From: Streptococcus oralis
Lineage (GTDB): Bacteria; Bacillota; Bacilli; Lactobacillales; Streptococcaceae
DNA: 64,000 nucleotides
Direction of reading: 5' to 3'
Assembly (NCBI RefSeq): GCF_003943415.1
Contig: NZ_RJPK01000001.1
Coordinates: forward strand, 124,001 to 188,000
Shown: one piece after another, positions 9,100 through 17,050 of the stretch
Layout: each line of letters begins with the position of its first letter
How positions within the stretch are numbered: position 1 is the first letter of the stretch
The notes under the pieces: model-generated
Databases searched by the model: none
Told to the model about the DNA's origin: nothing
What the model saw: only the letters and a program-made list of their open reading frames with translations
Made by a program: the position numbers and the translations under genes

Positions 9100-9705
9100 T
9101 TACAAATTTTCCCAGTCAAATTCTTCAGCATCTTTGCGAAGCAATTCTTGTGCATTGCGCAATTTTTCAGTAATTTTCACGAAGATACGGAAGTCATCGA
9201 AGATGGCATCCAATTTCTTGATGACATCAAGGTCAACCAAGTCGCCACTTGGGTTAAATGCTTGAAGAGAGTGTGAGAGCAAGAATTCATCTGGTAGAAC
9301 ATTTGCCTTGATTTCAGGAGCGTTCAAGATTTGACGAAGTTGCAATTGGGCACGAGATGAACCAAGTGTACCGTAAGAAGCACCAGTGATCATGATTGGT
9401 TTGTTCAAAAGTGGGTAGATACCGTAAGATAGCCAAGCAAGAGCGCTCATCAAAACTGCAGGGATAGAGTGGTCGTACTCAGGAGTACCGATAATCACAC
9501 CGTCAGATGCTTCAATTTTAGCTGCAATCTCAAGAATTTCAGCTGGAAGTTGCTTATCTGCTGGTTTGTTGAAAACAGGGATATCCTTGATTTCAACGAG
9601 TTCAATTTCAGCTTTATCAGCAAAGTGTTTTTGCATGTATTGGAGCAATTGGCGGTTTGTAGAACGTTTAGAGTTCGTTCCAACAATGGCAATAAGTTTT
9701 AGCAT
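9100..9705 (-). CDS. NAD(P)H-dependent FMN reductase
   Basis: A 201-aa single-domain flavodoxin-like NADPH:FMN reductase. The start MLKLIAIVGTNSKRSTNRQLLQY holds the phosphate-binding loop for FMN, and GTPEYDHSIPAVLMSALAWLS is the second flavin/NADPH-binding segment. It is clearly a paralogue of the N-terminal domain of the downstream 414-aa protein but lacks the PAS-like domain and the tail. It lies 18 nt after apbE and 17 nt before the larger reductase, which indicates one operon. It may supply reduced flavin or electrons to the flavinylated partner (inference). Confidence 0.87.
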   Translation of the reverse strand: MLKLIAIVGTNSKRSTNRQLLQYMQKHFADKAEIELVEIKDIPVFNKPADKQLPAEILEIAAKIEASDGVIIGTPEYDHSIPAVLMSALAWLSYGIYPLLNKPIMITGASYGTLGSSRAQLQLRQILNAPEIKANVLPDEFLLSHSLQAFNPSGDLVDLDVIKKLDAIFDDFRIFVKITEKLRNAQELLRKDAEEFDWENL

Positions 9706-9723
9706 GAGATTTCCTTTCTCTTT

Positions 9724-10653
9724 TTACATAATACAATTTTGAAGGCCTGAAGAACATGCAAGGCGTCCCTCTTTGTCGATGAGAATGGCTTCAATACCAT
9801 CTAAACTTTCGACTTGCCAGAGGATAGAAGCGCTTCGTTCTCCGAAAAGGCGCGTTGTCCAAATCTCACCATCAATGGATTTATCAGAGATAATCGTTAG
9901 GCTAGTGAGTTCGGTTTCGACAGGGAATCCTGTCTCACTATCAAAGATATGGTGATAGTCTTTTCCATCTACTGTCAGGTGGCGTTCATAGATACCTGAA
10001 GTGACAACGGATTTGTTAGAAGCAGGAATGGTTAGGAGATGATTGCCACGAGGATTTCGCGGATCCTGAATGCCGATCTGCCAGTCTTTCCCTTCTTTAG
10101 CTTGGTTATTCCCGATGGTGAGGATATTTCCTCCCAGATTGATCAAGGCAGAGGTGACACCGTGTGTTTTTAAATACTGGGCAACCTTATCTGCACTATA
10201 GCCCTTAGCCAAACAACCTAGATCGAGCTTCATTCCTTTCTTCTCTAAAAAGACAGTAGAGCTAGTCGGATCTAACTTGATAAAATGTGGGTCAACTAGA
10301 GGCAAGACGGCTTCGATTTCATTTGGCTTTGGAAGCCGAGCATCTGAAAAGCCAATTCGCCAGGTTTGAATCAAGGGACCAATACTGATGTTGAGGTGGC
10401 TAGACGGAGCTAGGCTATGCTCTAGTCCAAGAGCAATCAGTTCAAATAGATCAGGATGAACCTTGACAGGTGCGATTCCAGCCTGGTAGTTGATTTCCAT
10501 CAGTTCGGATTCTTGACTGTTGGCGTTGAAGCGGTATTCAAGCTCCTTGAGCAAATCAAAGGCTCCTTGAAGTAGGCAATCAGCCTGTTCATCTACTAAT
10601 GAAATCGTGATAGTTGTTCCCATTAGCCGTTCAGAACGTGAATGAAGAGGCAA
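9724..10653 (-). CDS. apbE: FAD:protein FMN transferase ApbE
   Basis: A 309-aa ApbE-family protein that cleaves FAD and attaches FMN through a phosphoester to a Thr or Ser in D-x-x-S-G-A-T/S motifs of target proteins. Family segments include MGTTITI at the N-terminus, DLGCLAKGYSADKV (flavin binding), ALINLGGNI, and TSGIYERHLTVDGKDYHHIFD near the metal site. Unlike most ApbE proteins it has no lipoprotein signal, so it should act in the cytosol. The start is taken as TTG at 10653 because GGAG lies about nine bases upstream; an ATG at 10623 has no such site. It heads the operon with two FMN reductases and has a cre-like site in its promoter. Confidence 0.9.
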   Translation of the reverse strand: MPLHSRSERLMGTTITISLVDEQADCLLQGAFDLLKELEYRFNANSQESELMEINYQAGIAPVKVHPDLFELIALGLEHSLAPSSHLNISIGPLIQTWRIGFSDARLPKPNEIEAVLPLVDPHFIKLDPTSSTVFLEKKGMKLDLGCLAKGYSADKVAQYLKTHGVTSALINLGGNILTIGNNQAKEGKDWQIGIQDPRNPRGNHLLTIPASNKSVVTSGIYERHLTVDGKDYHHIFDSETGFPVETELTSLTIISDKSIDGEIWTTRLFGERSASILWQVESLDGIEAILIDKEGRLACSSGLQNCIM

Positions 10654-10742
10654 GCTACCAGCTCCTTTCTTCTTACTAGGAAATCATTCAATATAAGATA
10701 GTTAGAGAAATTAAACCCCTTACATTTTCTTTCCATGTATCT

Positions 10743-10771
10743 AGCATACCATAAAGTCAGCGTTTTCACAA
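10743..10771 (-). promoter_or_regulatory. apbE promoter with cre-like site
   Basis: On the minus strand: TTGTGA (10771-10766), 17-bp spacer, TATGCT (10748-10743) preceded by TGG. A cre-like element TGAAAACGCTGACT (10768-10755; 13 of 14 against TGWAANCGNTNWCA) overlaps the -35 and the spacer, so CcpA binding should repress this operon in rich sugar. Confidence 0.65.
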
Positions 10772-10882
10772 ATAAATTTTAACAAAAGTCAAGAAATATG
10801 CTCAAAAATTGGAAGGAAATGAAACAAATAGTATAGTAAAGAATAATTTTTTCTGAAAAAAAGAGAATTCCAAGCAAATACC

Positions 10883-10911
10883 TTGTAAACGCTAACAGCA
10901 AATGATATACT
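10883..10911 (+). promoter_or_regulatory. nox promoter with consensus cre site
   Basis: TTGTAA (10883-10888), 17-bp spacer, TATACT (10906-10911). The cre sequence TGTAAACGCTAACA (10884-10897) matches the consensus completely and overlaps the -35 box. Sites at this position usually mean CcpA repression, though CcpA effects on nox differ between species. Confidence 0.75.
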
Positions 10912-10948
10912 AGAGGGGTAAATTAAATTTTAAAGGTGGAATTATTCT

Positions 10949-12328
10949 ATGAGTAAAATCGTTGTAGTTGGTGCTAACCACGCTGGTACAGCATGTATCA
11001 ACACTATGTTGGACAACTTTGGACATGAAAATGAAATCGTTGTATTTGACCAAAACTCAAATATTTCATTCCTTGGTTGTGGAATGGCGCTTTGGATCGG
11101 GGAACAAATCGATGGCCCAGAAGGTCTCTTCTACTCTGATAAAGAAAAATTGGAAGCAAAAGGTGCTAAAGTTTACATGAACTCACCAGTTCTTTCAATT
11201 GACTACGATAACAAAGTTGTGACTGCAGAAGTTGAAGGTAAAGAACACAAAGAGTCTTATGATAAATTGATCTTTGCAACTGGTTCAACTCCAATCTTGC
11301 CTCCAATCGAAGGTGTTGAAATCGTTAAGGGCAACCGCGAATTCAAAGCAACTCTTGAAAATGTACAATTTGTTAAATTGTACCAAAACGCTGAAGAAGT
11401 TATTGAAAAACTTGAAGACAAGAGCAAACACCTTGAGCGCATTGCCGTTGTTGGTGGTGGTTACATCGGTGTAGAACTTGCCGAAGCTTTCGAGCGTCTT
11501 GGAAAAGAAGTAGTGCTTGTAGATATCGTAGACACTGTCTTGAACGGCTACTATGACAAAGACTTCACTCAAATGATGGCGAAGAACTTGGAAGATCACA
11601 ATATCCGCTTGGCTCTTGGTCAAACAGTTAAAGCCATCCAAGGTGATGGTAAAGTAGAACGCTTGGTAACAGACAAAGAAACATTTGATGTGGATATGGT
11701 TGTTCTTGCAGTTGGTTTCCGTCCAAACACAGCTCTTGCTGACGGTAAGATCGAACTCTTCCGCAACGGTGCCTTCCTTGTAGATAAGAAACAAGAAACA
11801 TCTATCCCAGGTGTATACGCTGTTGGTGACTGTGCAACTGTTTATGACAATGCTCGTAAAGATACAAGCTACATCGCTCTTGCATCTAACGCTGTACGTA
11901 CTGGTATCGTTGGTGCTTATAATGCTTGTGGTCATGAATTGGAAGGAATCGGAGTTCAAGGATCAAACGGTATCTCTATCTACGGTCTTCATATGGTTTC
12001 GACTGGTTTGACTCTTGAAAAAGCCAAAGCTGCAGGCTATAACGCAGCTGAAACTGGCTTTAACGATCTTCAAAAACCAGAATTTATCAAACATGACAAC
12101 CACGAAGTTGCCATCAAGATTGTCTTTGACAAAGACAGTCGCGAAATCCTTGGTGCACAAATGGTTTCACATGATGCTGCTATCAGTATGGGAATCCACA
12201 TGTTCTCACTTGCTATCCAAGAGCATGTAACAATTGATAAATTGGCCTTGACAGACCTATTCTTCTTGCCACATTTTAACAAACCATACAACTATATCAC
12301 AATGGCTGCACTTACAGCTGAAAAATAA
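10949..12328 (+). CDS. nox: Water-forming NADH oxidase
   Basis: A 459-aa flavoprotein of the pyridine nucleotide-disulfide reductase family that reduces O2 to water with two NADH. It has an N-terminal FAD-binding GANHAG, the single redox-active cysteine C44 ([10 protein letters not shown]), conserved H11, the NAD-binding [14 protein letters not shown] (~170) and the second FAD segment [13 protein letters not shown]. The single cysteine separates it from the two-cysteine disulfide reductases. The ATG has an AAAGGTGGA site. It is divergent from the apbE operon, and the shared intergenic region holds two cre-like sites. A convergent hairpin terminates it. Confidence 0.95.
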   Translation: MSKIVVVGANHAGTACINTMLDNFGHENEIVVFDQNSNISFLGCGMALWIGEQIDGPEGLFYSDKEKLEAKGAKVYMNSPVLSIDYDNKVVTAEVEGKEHKESYDKLIFATGSTPILPPIEGVEIVKGNREFKATLENVQFVKLYQNAEEVIEKLEDKSKHLERIAVVGGGYIGVELAEAFERLGKEVVLVDIVDTVLNGYYDKDFTQMMAKNLEDHNIRLALGQTVKAIQGDGKVERLVTDKETFDVDMVVLAVGFRPNTALADGKIELFRNGAFLVDKKQETSIPGVYAVGDCATVYDNARKDTSYIALASNAVRTGIVGAYNACGHELEGIGVQGSNGISIYGLHMVSTGLTLEKAKAAGYNAAETGFNDLQKPEFIKHDNHEVAIKIVFDKDSREILGAQMVSHDAAISMGIHMFSLAIQEHVTIDKLALTDLFFLPHFNKPYNYITMAALTAEK

Positions 12329-12353
12329 TAGAAACATTATTTGATATGAAAAC

Positions 12354-12383
12354 AAAAAGTTGAGAAAAGATTCTCAACTTTTT
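12354..12383. terminator. Bidirectional terminator between nox and the hemolysin III gene
   Basis: A 13-bp perfect stem (aaaaagttgagaa / ttctcaacttttt) with a 4-nt loop lies between two convergent genes. Confidence 0.9.
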
Positions 12384-13030
12384 TACATGTAATAAACAAT
12401 CGCGATATATTGAAGTGCAGACGCAGCTAGGATAAAGAGATGCCAAATCATGTGGAAATAAGGTTTTTTCTTAGCGTAAAATCCAGCTCCAACTGTATAA
12501 CAGAGTCCGCCAGTTACCATGAGACTCCAGAAAATTGGCGTTGTTTGACTGATAATGGCAGGAATGATAGCCAGAACCAACCAGCCCATAATGAGATAAA
12601 GGGCAAGGCTGAATTTCTCATTGACCTTTTTAGCAAAGATTTTATAGAGGATGCCAAAGATGGTCGTTCCCCACTGAATGGCAATGATCAGATAGCCAAA
12701 CCAGTTATTCATCAAAGTCAATACGACCGGCGTATAAGAGCCTGCGATAGCCACATAAATCATAGAATGGTCGATGATTCGCAAGACGTATTTGTGGGTC
12801 GAACCATAGGCCATAGAGTGGTAAATGGTTGACGAGAGGAACATGAGAAAGAGACTGATAACAAAGATAGAAACGCCAAAAGATGATAAAAATCCGTGTG
12901 CTTCATAACTATAGGTGGATGAAATAGGGAGTAGGATGAGCATGATAACGGCACCCACAGCATGGGTCACGCTATTGGCAATCTCCTCTCCAAAACTGAG
13001 TTTTTTACTGAGCTTTAGGCTAGTATTCAT
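12383..13030 (-). CDS. Hemolysin III / YqfA (PAQR-like) family membrane protein
   Basis: A 215-aa integral membrane protein with about seven hydrophobic helices. It carries the family histidines and signature residues in EEIANSVTHAVGA, LSSTIYHSMAY and FHMIWHLFILAAS, which resemble the zinc site of PAQR proteins. B. cereus hemolysin III lends the name, but a haemolytic role is doubtful in most members; a membrane lipid hydrolase or homeostasis function is more likely. The start overlaps the stop of the upstream DUF1836 gene by 4 nt, so the pair is translationally coupled. Confidence 0.88.
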   Translation of the reverse strand: MNTSLKLSKKLSFGEEIANSVTHAVGAVIMLILLPISSTYSYEAHGFLSSFGVSIFVISLFLMFLSSTIYHSMAYGSTHKYVLRIIDHSMIYVAIAGSYTPVVLTLMNNWFGYLIIAIQWGTTIFGILYKIFAKKVNEKFSLALYLIMGWLVLAIIPAIISQTTPIFWSLMVTGGLCYTVGAGFYAKKKPYFHMIWHLFILAASALQYIAIVYYM

Positions 13031-13479
13031 TGGGATACCTCCTCTTCTTTGCTAAGGATTAAGTCTAGAGTTTGATGATAGAGTTTAACTGTTTGACAGC
13101 TGGTTTGGATAATAGGATTTTCTGGATCAATCCCATGGTTCATGTAGTCCACAAAAGCGTCGTAGAGCTGGTCTGAGCTCGCTTGAGCTTGTAGAGTATT
13201 AAGTGTCTGAGCGATTTCTTGGATCGAAAAGACAGACTTGAGAGTGGTGATGGCAATCAAACGTGCAATTTGTTTGCGTTGGTATTTTTTCTTGTCTGGC
13301 TTTGTCAGGTAACCATGTTTGACATAATTATTGACCATGGATGCTGTTAGACCCTTGTCCTTATCTGGAGAGATAGGGGCGCAGACTTGATTGACATAAA
13401 GCAAAACCTGATCCAGATAGAGGTCAATGTTTGGAATGTCTTCCCATTTTGGGTAGGAAAAGTTAGAATTCATTTCCAA
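13027..13479 (-). CDS. DUF1836 protein (MerR-like helix-turn-helix)
   Basis: A 150-aa protein of the DUF1836 family. The segment LTASMVNNYVKHGYLTKPDKKKYQRKQIARLI resembles a winged-helix/MerR-type DNA-recognition region, followed by a helical tail. No target is known. It forms a two-gene operon with the hemolysin III-like gene (ATGA-type overlap), and may regulate it or itself (inference). The start follows AAAAGGAGT on the minus strand. Confidence 0.8.
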   Translation of the reverse strand: MEMNSNFSYPKWEDIPNIDLYLDQVLLYVNQVCAPISPDKDKGLTASMVNNYVKHGYLTKPDKKKYQRKQIARLIAITTLKSVFSIQEIAQTLNTLQAQASSDQLYDAFVDYMNHGIDPENPIIQTSCQTVKLYHQTLDLILSKEEEVSQ

Positions 13480-13607
13480 CTCCTTTTTATCTAGTTTTAA
13501 TAACTAGATTATAAAATAATAAAAAACAAAAGTCAAGTTTCAACTGCTTGTAGAAAGCTTTAAATTATGCTATGATGAGAGAAAACAGTTAGAAATGAGG
13601 GGAAAAG

Positions 13608-14102
13608 ATGGAGATTCGTTTAGCTTTTCCAAACGAAGTAGATGCGATTATGCAGGTGATAGAGGATGCCAAAAAGTGCTTAGCCAAGTCTGGTAGTGAC
13701 CAGTGGCAAAATGGCTATCCAAATGCCGACATCATTATTGATGATATCATCTCTGGTCAAGCTTATGTGGCCTTGGAAGAGGGAGAACTGTTAGCCTATG
13801 CTGCTGTGACCAAGAGTCCAGAGGAAGCCTATGAAGCTATTTATGAAGGAAGTTGGCAGGGGGGAGAATCAGAATATCTGGTCTTTCACCGTATCGCTGT
13901 GGCAGCAGATGTCCAAGGACAAGGTGTTGCTCAGACTTTCTTAGAAGGCTTGATTGAAGGTTTTGATTATCTAGATTTTCGTTCAGATACGCATGCAGAA
14001 AACAAGGCCATGCAGCATATCTTTGAAAAGCTAGGCTTCCAACGGGTCGGAAAGGTTCCAGTTGATGGGGAACGTTTGGCCTATCAGAAATTAAAAAAAT
14101 GA
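13608..14102 (+). CDS. GNAT-family N-acetyltransferase
   Basis: A 164-aa Gcn5-related acetyltransferase. The acetyl-CoA binding motif A is visible as HRIAVAADVQGQGVAQTFLEGLI, followed by DTHAENKAMQHIFEKLGFQRVG, the usual motif B. The acceptor substrate cannot be predicted. The start has a GAGGGGAAAAG site. The stop overlaps the ogt ATG by 4 nt, so the two are coupled. Confidence 0.9.
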   Translation: MEIRLAFPNEVDAIMQVIEDAKKCLAKSGSDQWQNGYPNADIIIDDIISGQAYVALEEGELLAYAAVTKSPEEAYEAIYEGSWQGGESEYLVFHRIAVAADVQGQGVAQTFLEGLIEGFDYLDFRSDTHAENKAMQHIFEKLGFQRVGKVPVDGERLAYQKLKK

Positions 14103-14614
14103 AGCAGAAAAAGTACGCAAAGATGCTCTACCCGTCGCCAATTGGAACCTTATCCTTAGTTGCTGACGAGCAATATCTGTATGGCATTTGGGTACAGAAC
14201 CAAACTCATTTTGAGAGGGGATTAGGAGACGAAACGATAGAAGAAGTTGATAGCCATCCTGTATTAGAGCAAGTTATTTCCTATTTAGATACCTATTTCG
14301 AAGGCAGTGTTCAGGACCTATCAGACTTACCTTTGGCTCCTATTGGAACGGATTTTGAAAAGCGAGTCTGGACTTATTTACAGGCCATTCCTTATGGTCA
14401 AACAATAACTTACGGACAAATAGCGCAAGACCTGCAAGTGGCTTCTGCCCAAGCGATTGGCGGAGCAGTGGGGCGTAATCCTTGGTCCATCCTCGTACCC
14501 TGTCATCGTGTGCTAGGGTCAGGCAATCGCTTGACAGGCTATGCATCTGGAGTCGAAAAGAAAGCCTGGCTCTTGCAACATGAAGGTGCAACATTTCAAG
14601 AAAATAAAAAATAG
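14099..14614 (+). CDS. ogt: Methylated-DNA-protein-cysteine methyltransferase
   Basis: A 171-aa suicide DNA repair protein that takes alkyl groups from O6-alkylguanine or O4-alkylthymine onto its active cysteine. The active site PCHRVLGSG is present with C135. The helix-turn-helix region with the arginine finger is seen as TYGQIAQDLQVASAQAIGGAVGRNP. The length suits an Ogt-type single-domain protein. It lies in a GNAT-ogt-ArsC-like cluster with overlaps and short gaps. Confidence 0.93.
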   Translation: MKQKKYAKMLYPSPIGTLSLVADEQYLYGIWVQNQTHFERGLGDETIEEVDSHPVLEQVISYLDTYFEGSVQDLSDLPLAPIGTDFEKRVWTYLQAIPYGQTITYGQIAQDLQVASAQAIGGAVGRNPWSILVPCHRVLGSGNRLTGYASGVEKKAWLLQHEGATFQENKK

Positions 14615-14626
14615 AAAGAAAAGAAG

Positions 14627-14983
14627 ATGTTAGAATTTATCGAATACCCAAAATGTTCAACTTGTAAGAAAGCAAAAAATGAATTGGATCAACTTGGACT
14701 GGAATACCAAGATGTCCACATCGTAGAAGAAACCCCAAGTGAAGACGTGATTTTGAACTGGTTGGAAACTTCCGGTTTTGAAGTGAAACAATTTTTCAAT
14801 ACCAGCGGGATCAAATACCGCGAACTGGGTCTAAAAGATAAGGTGGGAAGTTTGTCAAAACAAGAAGCAGCCAAGCTTCTAGCCAGTGATGGCATGTTAT
14901 TGAAACGTCCAATTCTGGTGGAGAATGGTGCTGTTAAACAAATTGGCTATAGAAAAAGCTATGAGGACTTAGGTTTGAGATAG
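14627..14983 (+). CDS. ArsC/Spx-family thioredoxin-fold protein
   Basis: A 118-aa protein of the ArsC/Spx/YffB family. The redox motif is C10-S-T-C13 (YPKCSTCKKAKNELD), and the family RPI motif appears as LLKRPILV. It is closer to the YffB/ArsC-like group than to Spx regulators, because the Spx-type RNA-polymerase-binding glycine context is not obvious. An arsenate reductase role is unproven. It follows ogt by 12 nt, which suggests co-transcription. Confidence 0.85.
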   Translation: MLEFIEYPKCSTCKKAKNELDQLGLEYQDVHIVEETPSEDVILNWLETSGFEVKQFFNTSGIKYRELGLKDKVGSLSKQEAAKLLASDGMLLKRPILVENGAVKQIGYRKSYEDLGLR

Positions 14984-15084
14984 TTTTTATCTATCTCCTT
15001 GATAGGTAAAATATATAGCCTCCCTGTTTTAAAGTGTGATAAACTAGAAGATAGACAAAGTCTGATCAGCCCGTAGCAAATAAT

Positions 15085-15112
15085 TTGCTTGCGAGCAGAA
15101 GTATGATAGAAT
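15085..15112 (+). promoter_or_regulatory. Promoter of the amino-acid ABC transporter
   Basis: TTGCTT (15085-15090), 16-bp spacer, TAGAAT (15107-15112) preceded by TGA. The transcript would begin near 15119, with the CAGGAGAGG site ahead of the ATG at 15140. Confidence 0.6.
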
Positions 15113-15139
15113 GAATCATTATCAGGAGAGGATGTTTTT

Positions 15140-15940
15140 ATGACTGTTACAACATTTTTAGCATCAGATTGGTACCAAAGTTTGATGCAACTCATTCCGG
15201 ATGGTAAGCTCTTTAGTTTGCGTTCGGTCTTTGATGGAATTCCAAGGATTGTCCAACAACTGCCTACAACCTTGATGTTGACGCTTGGAGGTGCGATTTT
15301 TGGCTTGGTGCTGGCCTTGGTTTTCGCCATTGTTAAAATCAATCGTGTTAAAATTCTATATCCCTTGCAGGCCTTTTTCGTCAGCTTCTTAAAAGGTACC
15401 CCAATCCTAGTTCAACTTATGTTGACCTACTACGGAATACCTTTGGCACTGAAAGCTATCAACCAGCAATGGGGAACTGGTTTCAATATCAATGCGATTC
15501 CAGCAGCGCTTTTTGCGATTGTAGCCTTTGCTTTTAATGAGGCAGCTTATGCAAGTGAAACGATTCGTGCGGCCATCCTTTCTGTTAATCCAGGTGAAAT
15601 TGAGGCGGCACGCAGTTTGGGTATGACGCGAGCTCAAGTTTACCGTCGCGTGATTATTCCAAATGCGGCCGTTGTGGCGACTCCAACCTTGATTAATTCC
15701 CTTATCGGTTTGACCAAGGGAACTTCTCTAGCCTTTAGTGCGGGTGTTGTCGAAGTTTTTGCTCAAGCTCAGATTTTGGGTGGAGCAGATTATCGTTACT
15801 TTGAGCGCTTTATCTCCGTAGCCCTTGTTTATTGGGTAGTCAATATCGGAATTGAGAGCCTAGGTCGCTTTATCGAGAAGAAAATGGCTATTTCTGCACC
15901 CGATACAGTGCAAACAGATGTGAAAGGGGACCTTCGTTAA
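15140..15940 (+). CDS. Polar amino-acid ABC transporter permease
   Basis: A 266-aa HisM/GlnP-type permease. Hydrophobic helices begin near residue 40 (TTLMLTLGGAIFGLVLALVFA). The cytoplasmic EAA loop that contacts the ATPase is visible as EIEAARSLGMTRAQVYRRVIIPNA. Membership of the His/Glu/Arg/Opine group is clear. The substrate is uncertain; cystine is one candidate given the neighbouring thiol genes. The ATPase gene overlaps its last base. No substrate-binding protein gene lies next to it, so this must be encoded elsewhere. Confidence 0.9.
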   Translation: MTVTTFLASDWYQSLMQLIPDGKLFSLRSVFDGIPRIVQQLPTTLMLTLGGAIFGLVLALVFAIVKINRVKILYPLQAFFVSFLKGTPILVQLMLTYYGIPLALKAINQQWGTGFNINAIPAALFAIVAFAFNEAAYASETIRAAILSVNPGEIEAARSLGMTRAQVYRRVIIPNAAVVATPTLINSLIGLTKGTSLAFSAGVVEVFAQAQILGGADYRYFERFISVALVYWVVNIGIESLGRFIEKKMAISAPDTVQTDVKGDLR

Positions 15941-16683
15941 TGATTAAGATTTCGAATTTAAGTAAATCCTTTTCAGGCCAGACTGTCTTGGATCATCTGG
16001 ACTTGGATATCCAAAAAGGGGAAGTCGTAGCCTTGATTGGTTCATCTGGAGCTGGGAAATCAACCTTTCTTCGTAGTTTGAACTACCTTGAAACTCCAGA
16101 TAGTGGAACGATTCAGATTGACAATTTTAAAGTTGATTTTTCTCAGATTAGCCAAGAAGAGATTCTAACCCTTCGTCGCAAGTTATCCATGGTTTTCCAA
16201 CAGTTTAATTTGTTTGAACGCCGAACAGCCCTTGACAATGTCAAGGAAGGTTTGGTTGTCGTTAAAAAATTATCGGACGAGGAGGCAACAAAAATCGCTA
16301 AGGAAGAGTTGGCCAAGGTTGGTCTTTCTGACCGTGAAAACCATTATCCTCGCCATTTATCAGGTGGACAAAAGCAACGGGTTGCCCTCGCGCGTGCGCT
16401 TGCTATGAAACCAGATGTCTTGCTCTTGGACGAGCCTACTTCAGCCCTTGACCCAGAGTTGGTCGGTGAAGTAGAAAAGTCTATTGCAGACGCTGCCAAG
16501 TCTGGTCAGACCATGATCTTGGTTAGTCACGATATGTCTTTTGTAGCCCAAGTGGCAGACAAGGTTTTATTCCTAGATAAAGGGAAAATCATCGAGTCAG
16601 GTACACCGGATGAAATCATCAATCATCCGAAAGAAGAACGGACAAAAGAATTCTTCGCTAGTTACAAACGGACTTATATTTGA
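15940..16683 (+). CDS. Polar amino-acid ABC transporter ATP-binding protein
   Basis: A 247-aa ABC ATPase with Walker A GSSGAGKST (~35), Q-loop QQFNLF, signature LSGGQKQR (~140), Walker B VLLLDEPTSALDP and switch His in VSHDMSF. It pairs with the preceding permease, whose stop it overlaps. An extended -10 (TGATATAAT) begins at its own stop codon and may serve the next small gene. Confidence 0.93.
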   Translation: MIKISNLSKSFSGQTVLDHLDLDIQKGEVVALIGSSGAGKSTFLRSLNYLETPDSGTIQIDNFKVDFSQISQEEILTLRRKLSMVFQQFNLFERRTALDNVKEGLVVVKKLSDEEATKIAKEELAKVGLSDRENHYPRHLSGGQKQRVALARALAMKPDVLLLDEPTSALDPELVGEVEKSIADAAKSGQTMILVSHDMSFVAQVADKVLFLDKGKIIESGTPDEIINHPKEERTKEFFASYKRTYI

Positions 16684-16699
16684 TATAATAGTAAAAGGA

Positions 16700-16733
16700 A
16701 AACTCAGTTAGGTGGACTAGCTGAGTTTACTCT
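16700..16733 (+). terminator. Hairpin after the ABC transporter genes
   Basis: A perfect 8-bp stem (aaactcag / ctgagttt) is followed by a modest T-rich stretch (actcttt). It could be a weak terminator or a 5'-UTR hairpin of the next gene. Confidence 0.45.
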
Positions 16734-16760
16734 TTAAAAAAGATAGAAACGAGAGAGATC

Positions 16761-16985
16761 ATGCTGCTGCAACTATTTTCTTTATATTTCGAGAGTTTGA
16801 TCTTAACGACCATTCTCGTCGTGATTTTTTTAGGGATTTGGATTGGATTGCGAGCTATGTCTGGTGTGGACAAGACAGCCAAGGCGCGACAAGCCCATCT
16901 CTATGATATGATCATGATTGGGGTTTTGGTTGTTCCGGTGTTATCCTTTGCCGTCATGAGTTTGCTCTTGGTTTTCAAGGCATAA
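16761..16985 (+). CDS. DUF4059 small membrane protein
   Basis: A 74-aa protein with two hydrophobic helices (about residues 10-32 and 50-72) separated by a charged loop SGVDKTAKARQAH. It matches my recollection of the streptococcal DUF4059 family, which has no known function. The gene stands between the amino-acid transporter and trxB with a GAGAGAGATC site, and conservation of this position in streptococci suggests a link with one of them (inference). Confidence 0.75.
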   Translation: MLLQLFSLYFESLILTTILVVIFLGIWIGLRAMSGVDKTAKARQAHLYDMIMIGVLVVPVLSFAVMSLLLVFKA

Positions 16986-17050
16986 TCCTTGCGTGACTAG
17001 CAAGAATGAGTTAGAATAAAGATAGTTACAACAAGAAAGAAGGAATCGAA

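Noticed and set aside
11285..11959. A 224-codon frame on the minus strand inside nox
   Set aside because: It lies wholly antisense to a well-recognised NADH oxidase, has unlikely Cys/Phe-rich composition and no ribosome binding site; it is a codon-bias shadow.
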